The position numbers and the translations under genes are program-made. Below are positions 40,111 through 49,430 of a stretch of 64,000 nucleotides of DNA, piece after piece. Location of the stretch: the NCBI GenBank assembly GCA_963828705.1, contig CAWHGA010000028.1, positions 48,680 to 112,679 on the forward strand. The letters run 5' to 3'. Under the pieces are notes generated by a model, which had not been told where the DNA came from, did not search any database, and saw nothing but the letters and a program-made list of their open reading frames with translations. The DNA comes from CAWDJT01 sp963828705 (GTDB taxonomy: Bacteria > Desulfobacterota > Syntrophobacteria > Syntrophobacterales > Syntrophobacteraceae). Within the stretch, counting starts at the first letter, position 1. Each line of letters opens with the position of its first letter.

Positions 40111-40142
40111 GATAACCGGCAGCATGCATGCTGCCGGTTATC
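40111..40142. promoter_or_regulatory. 32-bp perfect palindrome upstream of the patatin cluster
   Basis: The half-site is GATAACCGGCAGCATG and the second half is its exact complement. It lies 88 bases upstream of the patatin ATG and 99 bases after the previous stop. No T-run follows, so it is not a standard terminator. A smaller inverted pair (GCGATAC/GTATCGC) lies between it and the gene at about 40165-40192. An operator, attachment site or cruciform is possible. Confidence 0.65.
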
Positions 40143-40229
40143 ACGATCTTTAGACCGCATTGCGATACGCCCACTGTCTTGTGTATCGCATGATTGTTGA
40201 AATCACCATTATGAGGGAGGTTCACGCTT

Positions 40230-41407
40230 ATGCCCGATAACCCGGTGGAAAGAATTGCTACTGATCCTTCGGAAATCAAGCTAGAGGCCGGAACGGCGCT
40301 TTGCTTGTCCGGGGGTGGCTATCGCGCCATGCTTTTTCACCTCGGAGTCCTCTGGCGACTGTACGAGGCCCGTCTGCTGCAAGACGTCCAGAGAATCTCG
40401 AGCGTCTCGGGCGGTTCCATTACCGCCGGAGTGCTCGCGCTGAAATGGCGCCAGCTCAGTTTCGATCCCGATGCGCCTCATGTCCGATTTCGTGCCCATG
40501 GTGGTTTCACCGATTCGTGCACTCGCCGACGAAACCATCGATGCCGACGCCATATTCTGGGGTGTGGCTCTGCCCGGCCGCGTGAGCGACCGGGTTGCTG
40601 ATGCCTACGACACGCATCTGTTCAAGGGCGCAACCCTGCAGGACATGCCGGACACACCACGCTTCGTGATAAACGCCACCAACGTGCAGTCAGGCGCGCT
40701 CTGGCGTTTCATGAAGCCGTACATGCGGGACTACCGCGTGGGCGAGGTCAAGAACCCGAAGATCCCACTCGCGCAAGCTGTCGCCGCGTCCTCGGCATTC
40801 CCGCCGGTGCTCTCGCCGTTCGAAATGCGGCTCGATGCAAGCGCATTCACGCCCAATTCGGGTCATGATCTCCAGCGCAAGCCCTTCACCACGCAACGTG
40901 TTCCTCACGGACGGCGGCGTCTACGACAATCTCGGTCTCGAGACCGCTTGGAAGCGCTATCAGACTGTGCTCGTCAGCGATGGCGGTGGTAAGCTCCAGC
41001 CGGAGGAGGAACCCAAGAGCGATTGGGCACGTCACTCGTATCGGGTCCTGAACCTGATCGACAACCAGGTGCGCTCGCTACGCAAGCGGCAGGTGATCGA
41101 TTCCTACAAGTCCGGGGCGCGCGAAGGAGCCTATTGGGGCATTCGAACCAACATTGCTGACTACGAGCTCGCCGATCCGCTTGATTGTCCGCATGACCGC
41201 ACCATGGCGCTGGCGGAGACTCCGACCCGACTCAAACGTCTCGACGACATTGTGCAAGAGCGATTGATCAACTGGGGCTACGCGGTGTGCGATGCCGCGC
41301 TGCGCAAGCATGTGGACCCGCAACTGAGCAAGCCGGCTGGATTTCCCTTATCCGGCGGCAGGAGTGTGAACCATGACCGTTTCTTCGCGAGCCTTGGTCG
41401 AGTCTAG
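40230..41407 (+). CDS. Patatin-like phospholipase (two frameshifts)
   Basis: A patatin-family lipid acyl hydrolase of about 390 residues when the frames are joined. The oxyanion motif is LCLSGGGYRAMLFHLGVLWR. The nucleophile elbow is ISSVSGGSITAGVL, with the Ser in S-V-S-G-G. The catalytic-dyad Asp lies in NVFLTDGGVYDNLGLE (DGG). Other family blocks are INATNVQSGALWRF and AVAASSAFPPVLSPF. Frame changes lie near 40470-40490 and 40870-40900; the span is 3n+2. There is no signal peptide, so it is cytoplasmic. GAGGGAGG lies about 10 bases before the ATG. It leads a plus-strand cluster with a protease and an MBL-fold protein. Patatins are known effectors that degrade membrane in some anti-phage systems (CapV of CBASS). 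Confidence 0.82.
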
Positions 41408-41439
41408 TTCTCCTCGGTCCCACCAACGATCGGCGGCAG

Positions 41440-41961
41440 TTGCAGGATTCGCCGATCCTGGGGGACGTCTGGATCGCGTTCGCGGCCAAACCAGCCGCGC
41501 CAATGGATTTGCTGATCACACCATACAGGAATCGACCCGCCGGCCCGGTAGCGTTTCTCATCGCAGATCGAATCAAACGACTGGACTTGCACCGCGAGCC
41601 AGGCCAAGAGGCACACGTCGCCTATCTGCAAGGGCTTGTCGCAGCCCGTCTTTTCTTCCGAGAAGTGCTTCGCGTCATCGTGCCGATGACCCAATGGTGG
41701 CGAGACCGGAAGGTCCAAAGCAGACTGCAGGCCTATACGCCAGAAGAGCTGAACCCAAAAATCGAAGCGATCATCAAATGGGCGCAGGCAAGTGATGAGG
41801 ACACCCAAGCCGAACTTGCCGAGGCTTTTGCCAACTTCACGGCCCTGGATCGATATGTCGCCCTGGCCGGAATCATTCTGTGGGCTGGCATGCAAGACGC
41901 GAAAGCAACGGCATCAGGCGGCGGTATCGGGGACCTGATGGCGAAGATCGGCAGGGCCTGA
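41440..41961 (+). CDS. Unknown protein or N-terminal region of the downstream subtilisin-like protease
   Basis: A 173-residue stretch that I do not recognise as a named family. It reads LQDSPILGDVWIAFAAKPAA, later HVAYLQGLVAARLFFREVLR and VIVPMTQWWRDRKVQSRL, then an acidic helical part (ASDEDTQAELAEAFANFTAL). The listed start is a TTG with poor support; the same frame is open further upstream (VLLGPTNDRRQLQ). It ends at a TGA that overlaps the frame leading to the protease (GLTLLSQELQRLFEEIRQD), so it may simply be the N-terminal domain of that protease split by an indel. Confidence 0.5.
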   Translation: MQDSPILGDVWIAFAAKPAAPMDLLITPYRNRPAGPVAFLIADRIKRLDLHREPGQEAHVAYLQGLVAARLFFREVLRVIVPMTQWWRDRKVQSRLQAYTPEELNPKIEAIIKWAQASDEDTQAELAEAFANFTALDRYVALAGIILWAGMQDAKATASGGGIGDLMAKIGRA

Positions 41962-43287
41962 CGCTATTGTCGCAAGAGCTTCAGCGGCTCTTCGAGGAAA
42001 TCCGGCAAGATTCGTTCCCGAAGGAAGCGCAGATCTGGCAGGTTTCTCTCAATCGAAAGGCGATGCCGGCGCTGGAAAGATCGGTGCCGGCCGTTAAGGC
42101 TGACGCAGCCCGGACGTTGTTTAAGGTGAAATGCAACGAGATCAGTTGGGCAGTCCTCGATTCCGGCATCGACGGCACGCACCCGGCGTTCCAGGACGAA
42201 CGGGGCAAGTCTCCGCATCGTGAAGGCCTTCGACTTCAGCAATATCCGAAAGATCGTCAGTCTCGACAATCTGAATACAGAGACGGCCGGAGTTCAAGCA
42301 AAGGCTCGGCGAATTGCTGGCGAGTCGAGAGACAAGATCTCAGCTGAAAGGATGCCACCAACATCCTCAAGAGCATTGGCGGAAGACGCCGACAACGATC
42401 GGCCGATCCATTGGGGGCTGGTGGAGAAATTCATCGAGATCGACCCGAAAACACCGACCCACGCAGTGGCCATGGCACGCATGTGGCGGGCATCATCGGC
42501 GCCAAGGGCGGGGTCGCGAAACGAGCGGCGGACAGCACGGACGATGCGCAGGCCGACACTGGCAGTGACTCAACTACGCCGACGGCATGTGTCCGGATAT
42601 CAAGCTCTACGATTTTCGCGTGCTGGCGAACTCGCTGGAAGACACCGAATTTGCGATCATCGCCGCGCTGCAGTACATCCGCTATCTGAACGAGCGCCAC
42701 AACTACATCAGCATCCATGGCGCCAATCTCAGCCTTTCCATCCCGCATGATGTGCGAAATTTCGCCTGCGGCCGCACACCCATCTGCAACGAATGCGAGC
42801 GCCTGGTGGAGAGCGGCGTGGTCGTGGTCGCGGCGGCCGGAAATCTCGGCTACCAGAGGTTCGAGACCAGCGGATGGCTCGTACGAAGGCTATACCGCTT
42901 TCAGCATCACCGATCCGGGCAATGCCGACGGCGTCATCACGGTCGGCGCGACGCACCGGTTCTGGCCGCATACGTACGGCGTGAGCTTCTTTTCCAGCCG
43001 AGGACCGACTGGTGATGGCCGGTTGAAGCCGGACCTCGTCGCACCGGGCGAACGAATCCAGTCATGCCTGCCGGATCGAGGGATGGGGAGAGCTCGACGG
43101 CACAAGCATGGCGGCACCGCACGTGAGCGGGGCGGCGGCCATGCTTATGGCACGCTATACCGAACTCATCGGGGAGCCGCGGAGGATCAAGCGCATTCTC
43201 TGTGAGAGCGCGACCGATCTCGGCCGCGAGCGCAGTTTCCAGGGGCACGGGATGCTGGACGTGCTCCGCGCGTTCCAGAAGATTTAA
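41959..43287 (+). CDS. Subtilisin-like serine protease, S8 family (several frameshifts)
   Basis: An S8 peptidase whose complete triad is spread over at least four frames. The Asp is in SWAVLDSGIDGTHPAF (codon 42159-42161). The His is in GHGTHVAGIIGAKGG (codon 42471-42473). The Ser is in ELDGTSMAAPHVSGAAAML (codon 43105-43107). Between them are the substrate-binding VVVVAAAGNLGY with the oxyanion Asn and SFFSSRGPTGDGRLKPDLVA. The C-terminus is GHGMLDVLRAFQKI, with the stop at 43285. No signal peptide is visible, so an intracellular protease is implied, possibly with the preceding 173-residue region as its N-terminal domain. The stop lies 12 bases before the MBL gene. Either heavy indel error or true decay explains the breaks. 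Confidence 0.78.
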
Positions 43288-43299
43288 GGAGGAGGAAGC

Positions 43300-44565
43300 A
43301 TGATTTTTAGTCTCGATGTACGACGCGCGCGGAAGGGCGACTGCCTCCTGCTGCACTACGGCTCCAAGGACGATCCGGGCCTGGCGTTGATCGATGGCGG
43401 GCCGGGACAAGTCTACAAACCGCATTTGAAGCCGCGTCTCACGGAAATCAGGAAAGCGCGCAAGCTTGGCGACAACGAACCGCTTTCGGTGGATCTGTTG
43501 ATGGTTAGCCATATCGACGATGACCACATCAACGGCATCCTTGAACTGACGAACGAACTCGTGGTCGCGAAAGATGCAAAAATGCCGTTGCCGCTCAAGG
43601 TCCGCAGCTTTTGGCACAACACGTTTGATGACATCATCGGCAACAAACCACACGAACTGCTGGCCGCGGTGACGGCCTCGTTTGGGGCTGCTGCGCTCAG
43701 CGGCGAGCCCGATACCGAAGGGCTCGATCCAGCCGCGGCTATGGTTCTGGCCAGTGTCGGGCAAGGATTTCGGCTGCGCGATGATGCCAGGAAGCTGAAG
43801 CTTCGCATCAACCCCGAATTCGATGGCGAGCTGGTCATGGCGACCAAAGACGGCAAAAGCATAGAGATGGGCAAGGGGCTCAAGCTTACCGTGGCGGGGC
43901 CGATGCAGGCGGATCTCATCGCGCTGCAGAAGGACCACGACGCATTTCTCAAGAAGCAAAAGGATGACAAGGCAACTACGGCGGCTCTTGCATCATTCAC
44001 CGACACATCAGTTGCCAACCTGTCGAGCCTGGTGTTGCTCGCCGAGGTCGGTGATAAGCGGATGCTGCTCACGGGTGACGCCCGGGGCGACAAGATCTTG
44101 CAAGGCCTGGAACTGGTGGGCTTGCTAGAGAAAGGCAGCAAGATGCACGTCGAAATCCTCAAGATACCGCATCACGGTAGCGACCGGAATATTGAACCGA
44201 TCTTCTTCCAGCGCATCACCGCCGACCACTACGTGTTTTCCGGCAATGGCGAGCATGGCAATCCCGAACGGGAGACGCTGCAAATGTTGTTGGACGAGAG
44301 CGGGGGCGAGGATTTTACAATTCATCTCACCTACCCCATCCAGGAGATCGACGTCGAACGCGAGAAGGATTGGAATAAGGAACAGCAGAAGGAGAAGGCC
44401 AAAAAGAAGAAAAATCCGGAAGTCAAGGTGAGAGAGAACTGGTCGTTCGAGAAGCACAGCCTGGCGAGCTTTTTCGAGGCGCATCAGGAGTTCGCGAGCA
44501 AGGTCAGCGTCGTCGAAGACAGCAAACCGCATGTGATCAATCTTCTTGAAACGGTTGGATTCTGA
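43300..44565 (+). CDS. Metallo-beta-lactamase-fold hydrolase (ComEC-like catalytic domain, no membrane part)
   Basis: A 421-residue MBL-fold protein with an intact frame and a strong GGAGGAGG before the ATG. It opens IFSLDVRRARKGDCLLLHYG and ALIDGGPG. The metal motif is MVSHIDDDHINGI, where the first of the usual HxHxDH histidines is followed by I-D-D-D-H. Later blocks are LVLLAEVGDKRMLLTGDARG and ILKIPHHGSDRNIEPIFF, as in ComEC and related hydrolases. A long insert (about residues 100-230) and a lysine-rich segment (KEQQKEKAKKKKNPEVKVRE) are family-variable. It is soluble. It closes the patatin-protease cluster and overlaps the convergent acyltransferase gene by 29 bases. Confidence 0.85.
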   Translation: MIFSLDVRRARKGDCLLLHYGSKDDPGLALIDGGPGQVYKPHLKPRLTEIRKARKLGDNEPLSVDLLMVSHIDDDHINGILELTNELVVAKDAKMPLPLKVRSFWHNTFDDIIGNKPHELLAAVTASFGAAALSGEPDTEGLDPAAAMVLASVGQGFRLRDDARKLKLRINPEFDGELVMATKDGKSIEMGKGLKLTVAGPMQADLIALQKDHDAFLKKQKDDKATTAALASFTDTSVANLSSLVLLAEVGDKRMLLTGDARGDKILQGLELVGLLEKGSKMHVEILKIPHHGSDRNIEPIFFQRITADHYVFSGNGEHGNPERETLQMLLDESGGEDFTIHLTYPIQEIDVEREKDWNKEQQKEKAKKKKNPEVKVRENWSFEKHSLASFFEAHQEFASKVSVVEDSKPHVINLLETVGF

Positions 44566-45457
44566 CGGGCTCAGTAAGCTCTAACCCGTGGTCTGTTCCA
44601 TGGAGAAGTGTTTCAATCAACTGATCTTTTTCAAACCACAATGTTTCTAACCAATTGCTAAAGTATCGGCGGAATTCCCGGTCAGTCAGATAATCTCCAA
44701 GCAACTCTTTAGTGACGGGAAATTCTTTTACTCGCACCTTGACTTCCATGGATTTCCTGCACAGAAATGCCCATATATCTTGAACACCTTCCGGGTAAAC
44801 GATGGTCACATCCAGGATGGATCGAAGCTGTTCACCCATGGTAGCAAGCGCTAGACCAGTGCCGGCAGCCTTGGGTTTCAGCAGGTTCTTATAGGGGGAG
44901 TTCTGACTTTCCCGTTTTTCCCTGGTGAACCGCGTTCCTTCGACAAAAATCATCGCGGATACGGGAACCGCTTTGAATCTTTCACATGCCTTACGAGTGG
45001 TTTCAAAATCTTTGCGAACTGAGGATGTGCGCCTCATGAAAGGAAAATCCAAGGCCCACCAAGCGACTCCCAGAACCGGCACCCAAATCAATTCCTTTTT
45101 CAAAAAGAATTTTAGTATCGGGATCTTGCGATGAAAAATCTTCTGCAAAACCACAATATCAACCCACGTCTGATGATTGGCCACCACCAGGTACCATGCA
45201 TTCGGTTCCAGTGCGTCAACACCTTCCACATCCCAGCGGATGTTCTTGGTATAGTGCAAGCCCAGATTGTTACAGGCGACCCAGTACTTGCCGATTTCAT
45301 GCAAGAGTCTGGAACAGGAATTGCGCCAACCCTCTAGGGGAATGGCCAATCTGAGGAGCGCCAACAGGAACAACTGCGAACACCAGAAAATGGTGTTCAC
45401 GCTGAGCACAACCAGTGAGATCGAACCGCGGACTGGAGCTGGCAGGGAACCTAACAT
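44537..45457 (-). CDS. PlsC-type acyltransferase (YihG-like)
   Basis: A 306-residue membrane-bound glycerophospholipid acyltransferase. Motif I is VVANHQTWVDIVVLQ (the HX4D catalytic pair), motif II is FPFMRRTSS and motif III is MIFVEGTRFTREKR. A transmembrane segment lies near residues 15-40 (LVVLSVNTIFWCSQLFLLAL). It resembles the YihG/YihX acyltransferase branch more than core PlsC because of its length and the C-terminal extension (VYPEGVQDIWAFLCRK). It would transfer acyl groups to lysophosphatidate or a related lipid. It is convergent with the MBL gene and divergent from sbcC. Confidence 0.87.
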   Translation of the reverse strand: MLGSLPAPVRGSISLVVLSVNTIFWCSQLFLLALLRLAIPLEGWRNSCSRLLHEIGKYWVACNNLGLHYTKNIRWDVEGVDALEPNAWYLVVANHQTWVDIVVLQKIFHRKIPILKFFLKKELIWVPVLGVAWWALDFPFMRRTSSVRKDFETTRKACERFKAVPVSAMIFVEGTRFTREKRESQNSPYKNLLKPKAAGTGLALATMGEQLRSILDVTIVYPEGVQDIWAFLCRKSMEVKVRVKEFPVTKELLGDYLTDREFRRYFSNWLETLWFEKDQLIETLLHGTDHGLELTEPVRIQPFQED

Positions 45458-45736
45458 GGTCCTGATGATTTCCTTTCAAAGAGGTAGATGATTTCTGATA
45501 CATCACTTGTGCTCATCCCGCACAAGGAAACTTCAAAGCTCATTATTTGCTTCCTGTCAAGGGTTTCTGCTCGCGTTCGGCGACGGCAACTGCCCCAAGG
45601 GTCGAAGGCCATTTTCTTCTTCTCTCCACTAAAATGCCCATGTTATGCCGGTGCGAAACCGTGCTATTCTGGTCAGTACGGTTGCCGTTTTGACGACCGT
45701 GGGTAGGATGCGAAATACCATCGGCGGAGGAAGACC

Positions 45737-48700
45737 ATGAAAATACTGGGCGTCAAATTCAAAAACCTGAGCGCCATGAAGGGGGAATGGGAAATCCGTT
45801 TCGACCAGCCCCCCCTAGCCGATACCGGTCTTTTCGCCATCGTTGGACCAAACGGTTCGGGCAAGACCACCATTCTGGACGCTTTGAGCCTGGCGCTCTA
45901 CGGTGAGACCCCGCGGATGAAGAACCCCGAGTCGGGGATTATCAACTGGCAGGCGTCCGATTCGTTCGCGGAAGTGACCTTTGCGGTGGGTACTCACTTG
46001 TACCGGAGCAAATGGTCCGGACGCAGGGTGGCCGGCCGGCCGGAGCCTCCCGAGATGGTCCTTGCCAGCCTCAACGGTACGGAAACCGTGCTGGAGGATC
46101 GGGTTATTCGGGTTCGAGACCGCGTCGCCGAGCTGACCGGGCTCGATTTCAAGCGCTTTTGCCGCTCCATCCTGCTGGCCCAAGGTGATTTCGCCGCCTT
46201 TTTGGACGCCCTCGAAAATGAACGCGCCGAAATCCTGGAACGGATCATCGGCCCCGAACTGGCCAGGGAACTGGAGGAAACGATCCGTTCCCAGGTCCAC
46301 GCCGAGGAAGCTCGCATCCTGGAACTCAAAGAGGCTGCCGCCCTCTATCCAACTCCGGACAAGGCCCGAATCGACGCGCTGGAGGAATCGGTCGAACAGG
46401 CCCAGGCGGAACTGGAAGAAACCAACCGCATCCTTGGTGACCTCAAAGCCCAGGAAGAATGGCTCCAGCGGGTAGACCTGCTGGAATCGTCACAGTTCGC
46501 CGCCGCAGAAGCGTGCGCAATCGCTGAAGCCCACCACGCCCAGGCACGGGAAGACCTCCAACGGCTCGAAAGCGCCCTCCCGGCCAGACCTTTTCAAGAA
46601 GCTGTCAAGGTCCTTGACGGCCTCCAGACCGAGGCCGAAGCAGCCACAAGTCAGTTAAATCAGCTGGAAACAGACATTCAGACCCATGAACTCCGGACCC
46701 ACGAACTGGAAGAGCGACTCCGGGAAAACCGCACGGGGCTGGATCAGGCGCGCCATCGGCTGCAGGGACGTAGCGAACAAATCCAGGGGGCATGGCTCCG
46801 CGACCGAGACATTGCCGCCGAAGAACAGCATCTCCTGGAGACAACATCGCACCACCAGGCACTGCAACTCAGCCAGGCGGAAAATCTCCAGCAACTGGCC
46901 GATACAGCCACCCAGATTTCCGCCCTCCAAAGCCGTCAGCAGGAGATCGATCAGTGGCTAACAGATAGCGCCAGTGATGCTCGGCTGGAAACCGACCTGC
47001 CCGTCGTCGAAGAAATCCTCAACCGACTCAATGAGACCCGGAATCAAGCAGGCAAGCACCAGAGCGGCAAACCCGAGGCGGCAAAGCTCGAACGGCGAAG
47101 CGCCAGGGAGCTGCGGCGGGCGGAAAAGGCTACCCAGAAGGCACAGCGGAAAACGGCACAGTTGGACGCCCGCAAGAAAGAACGGGAACGGCGCCTCGGG
47201 GAGATCCTTGCCGACGGCACTTTGGATTCTCTGGTGGCCGACTACCACGACCGGAAAAAACGCCTGACGGCGTGTAAAAGACTGGTCAAGATTGGCCAGG
47301 AATATCGCGAACAGGTGGTCAGCGACGATCTCCATCAGGCTCTAGCCAACATCCAGGCAGAACAGGACCGTTTGGCACAATCCCTGGCCCTGGAACAAGC
47401 GCAATTGGCTGAGCTGGAAGAAACGGTCCAGTGGCGCGAAGCCTTGAAGAAGCTGGCGCCCGAACGGGCAGCGCTCAAGCCTGCCAACCCCTGCCCATTA
47501 TGTGGGGCACTGGACCATCCCTACATTGAACAGGGCGTGCCCGAATTTGCCGCCGTGGACAACCTGCTGCGAGAACAACACCGAAAGGTGACGGCCCTGC
47601 GGATTCAGTTTAGCAGCTTGCGCGCATCGGAAACCGAACTTCGCGCCCAGGCCGGCACCCTGGCTACCATCCATCAGAACTGGGCCGAGGCCTGTGCCGA
47701 AGCCGGGGGGGAATGGGCGATCACCAGTCCGGAAATCGTTGTCCAGGAAATCCGTTCCCGCCGGAAAGAAATCAAGCGCTGTAAATCCCGCATTCGCTCC
47801 GCTCGCTGGCAAAATTGGCGGAGGCAACGGCTGGAGCGCGCCCTGCTCAGCAAGTCAGCCAGGCTCACTGTTAAGGAACAGGCCCGAGACCAGGCCCGCC
47901 ATCAATATGAGGTGCAGCACCAGGCCCTGACCGACCTTGAAGGCGAACTGCGCCGCCTCCGGCAAGTCGAACAGGCGGCCCGGGAACTGCTGGCCGAGCA
48001 GCTCGAAGCCGCCGGCGAGTCGTTGCCGGCGCCAGCCCAGGAGACAGAACTGCTGCTGGGACTGCGCAACCGGCGGCAGAGGTATCGCGACCATTTGCTG
48101 GAGCGGGATTCCCTGTCTACCCAGCTTGGCGCTCTCGAAGCGCGGCATCAAGCCTTACCCCAGGAACTCGAGCAGATTCGGGAGGGGCTGCAGGCTGCGG
48201 CAGAAGAGGTCCAGGCTGTTCAGGATCGGCTGGTTGCCCTGCGAGACGAACGCCAGGGACTTTTCGGCGTTTTCGATCCGGTCCTCGAACGTCAGGAACT
48301 GGAAAACGATATCGAATTTCGCAATGCCGAACAGCTTGCCCTACATCAGGAAATCGAAACCGTTCGCCGGGCGCTCCGAGAAGAACACACCGCCCTTCCC
48401 GAGGCCAAAGACCATGCGCAACAAACTCAGGCTGCGGCGGCCGAAGCCGAAGCAATACTCCTGGAGCAAGCCCTTGCCGCCGCCATCGGTTCATTGGCAC
48501 GAACTGAGAACCAGTGTCCGTTGGCTGGAAAAGGGGGAGATTATCAGGGAACGGCATGCAGCCACCGAGCAGGTGTTGACCGAAGCGCGATCACGCCAGG
48601 AAGCGGCCCAGCAGGCGCTGGTATTGGCCCGCACCGAACCGGCCGGTAGAGGATTCCTTGGAGCTGATACGCTGGAAGATGATAGAAGCCGGCAAGCACC

Positions 48701-49320
48701 GTGACGCCCTCCAGGTAGACTTGCGGGACCAGGAAGCCGATCTCCGCGAACAGCGTGAGGCGGAACGAGACTACCGCGAGATGCTGCGGACTATCGCCGA
48801 GCAGCAAAAGGTCTGTGACCGGATGCTGGCGCAACAGCGCGCGCTGCAATCGCAAGATCCCACCGCCGTCAGGAACAAACTCCAGCGGCTCATGCTGGAA
48901 CGCTTGCTGGACCGGGCCAACAGCCATTTGGAAGTGCTGAGCGGACGATACTTCCTGCGACCACTTTCGGAGGAAGGATTCGGGCTGCAGATCGAGGATG
49001 TTCTTCAGGCGAGGACTGCCCGGCCGGTCAAGACCCTGTCCGGCGGTGAGTCTTTTGTGGTCAGCCTGTGCCTGGCTCTGGGGCTTTCGGAGATGGCCAG
49101 CGACGAAAGAAGGATCGAGTCGCTATTTCTGGACGAAGGCTTCGGCACCCTGGACGATGAAATGCTCTACCGGGTGATGGCAGCCCTCAAGAGGCTGCGC
49201 GCCAACGGCAAGATGGTGGGTGTCATCTCTCATGTCAAACGCCTGGCCGATGAAATCCCCACCCAGATCCGCGTCGAAAAACAACCGGGCGGTTCCAGCC
49301 GCATTGCCGTCGTGGCCTGA
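45737..49320 (+). CDS. sbcC: Exonuclease subunit SbcC (two one-base frameshifts)
   Basis: The Rad50-like ATPase of the SbcCD nuclease, about 1193 residues after correction. The N-terminal lobe has FAIVGPNGSGKTTILDALSL, then LYGETPRMKNPESGIINW and the Q-loop CRSILLAQGDFAAFLDA. Long coiled coils flank a zinc-hook motif ANPCPLCGALDHPY (CPLC at 47492-47503). The C-terminal lobe carries the signature VKTLSGGESFVVSLCLALGL, Walker B ESLFLDEGFGTLD and the H-loop VGVISHVKRLADEI. Breaks lie near 48500 and 48655; the span is 3n+2 bases. The partner nuclease gene sbcD, normally adjacent and upstream, is not present here. Confidence 0.92.
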
Positions 49321-49430
49321 CCCTCAATCCTCTGTGCCACAGCTATGGGGGATATGCACTTTGAACCGGGAGTTGGATCAGAGTTCGGCATGTTGCCTGA
49401 CTGTGAAGATCAGAACACACTAGTTGAGCT

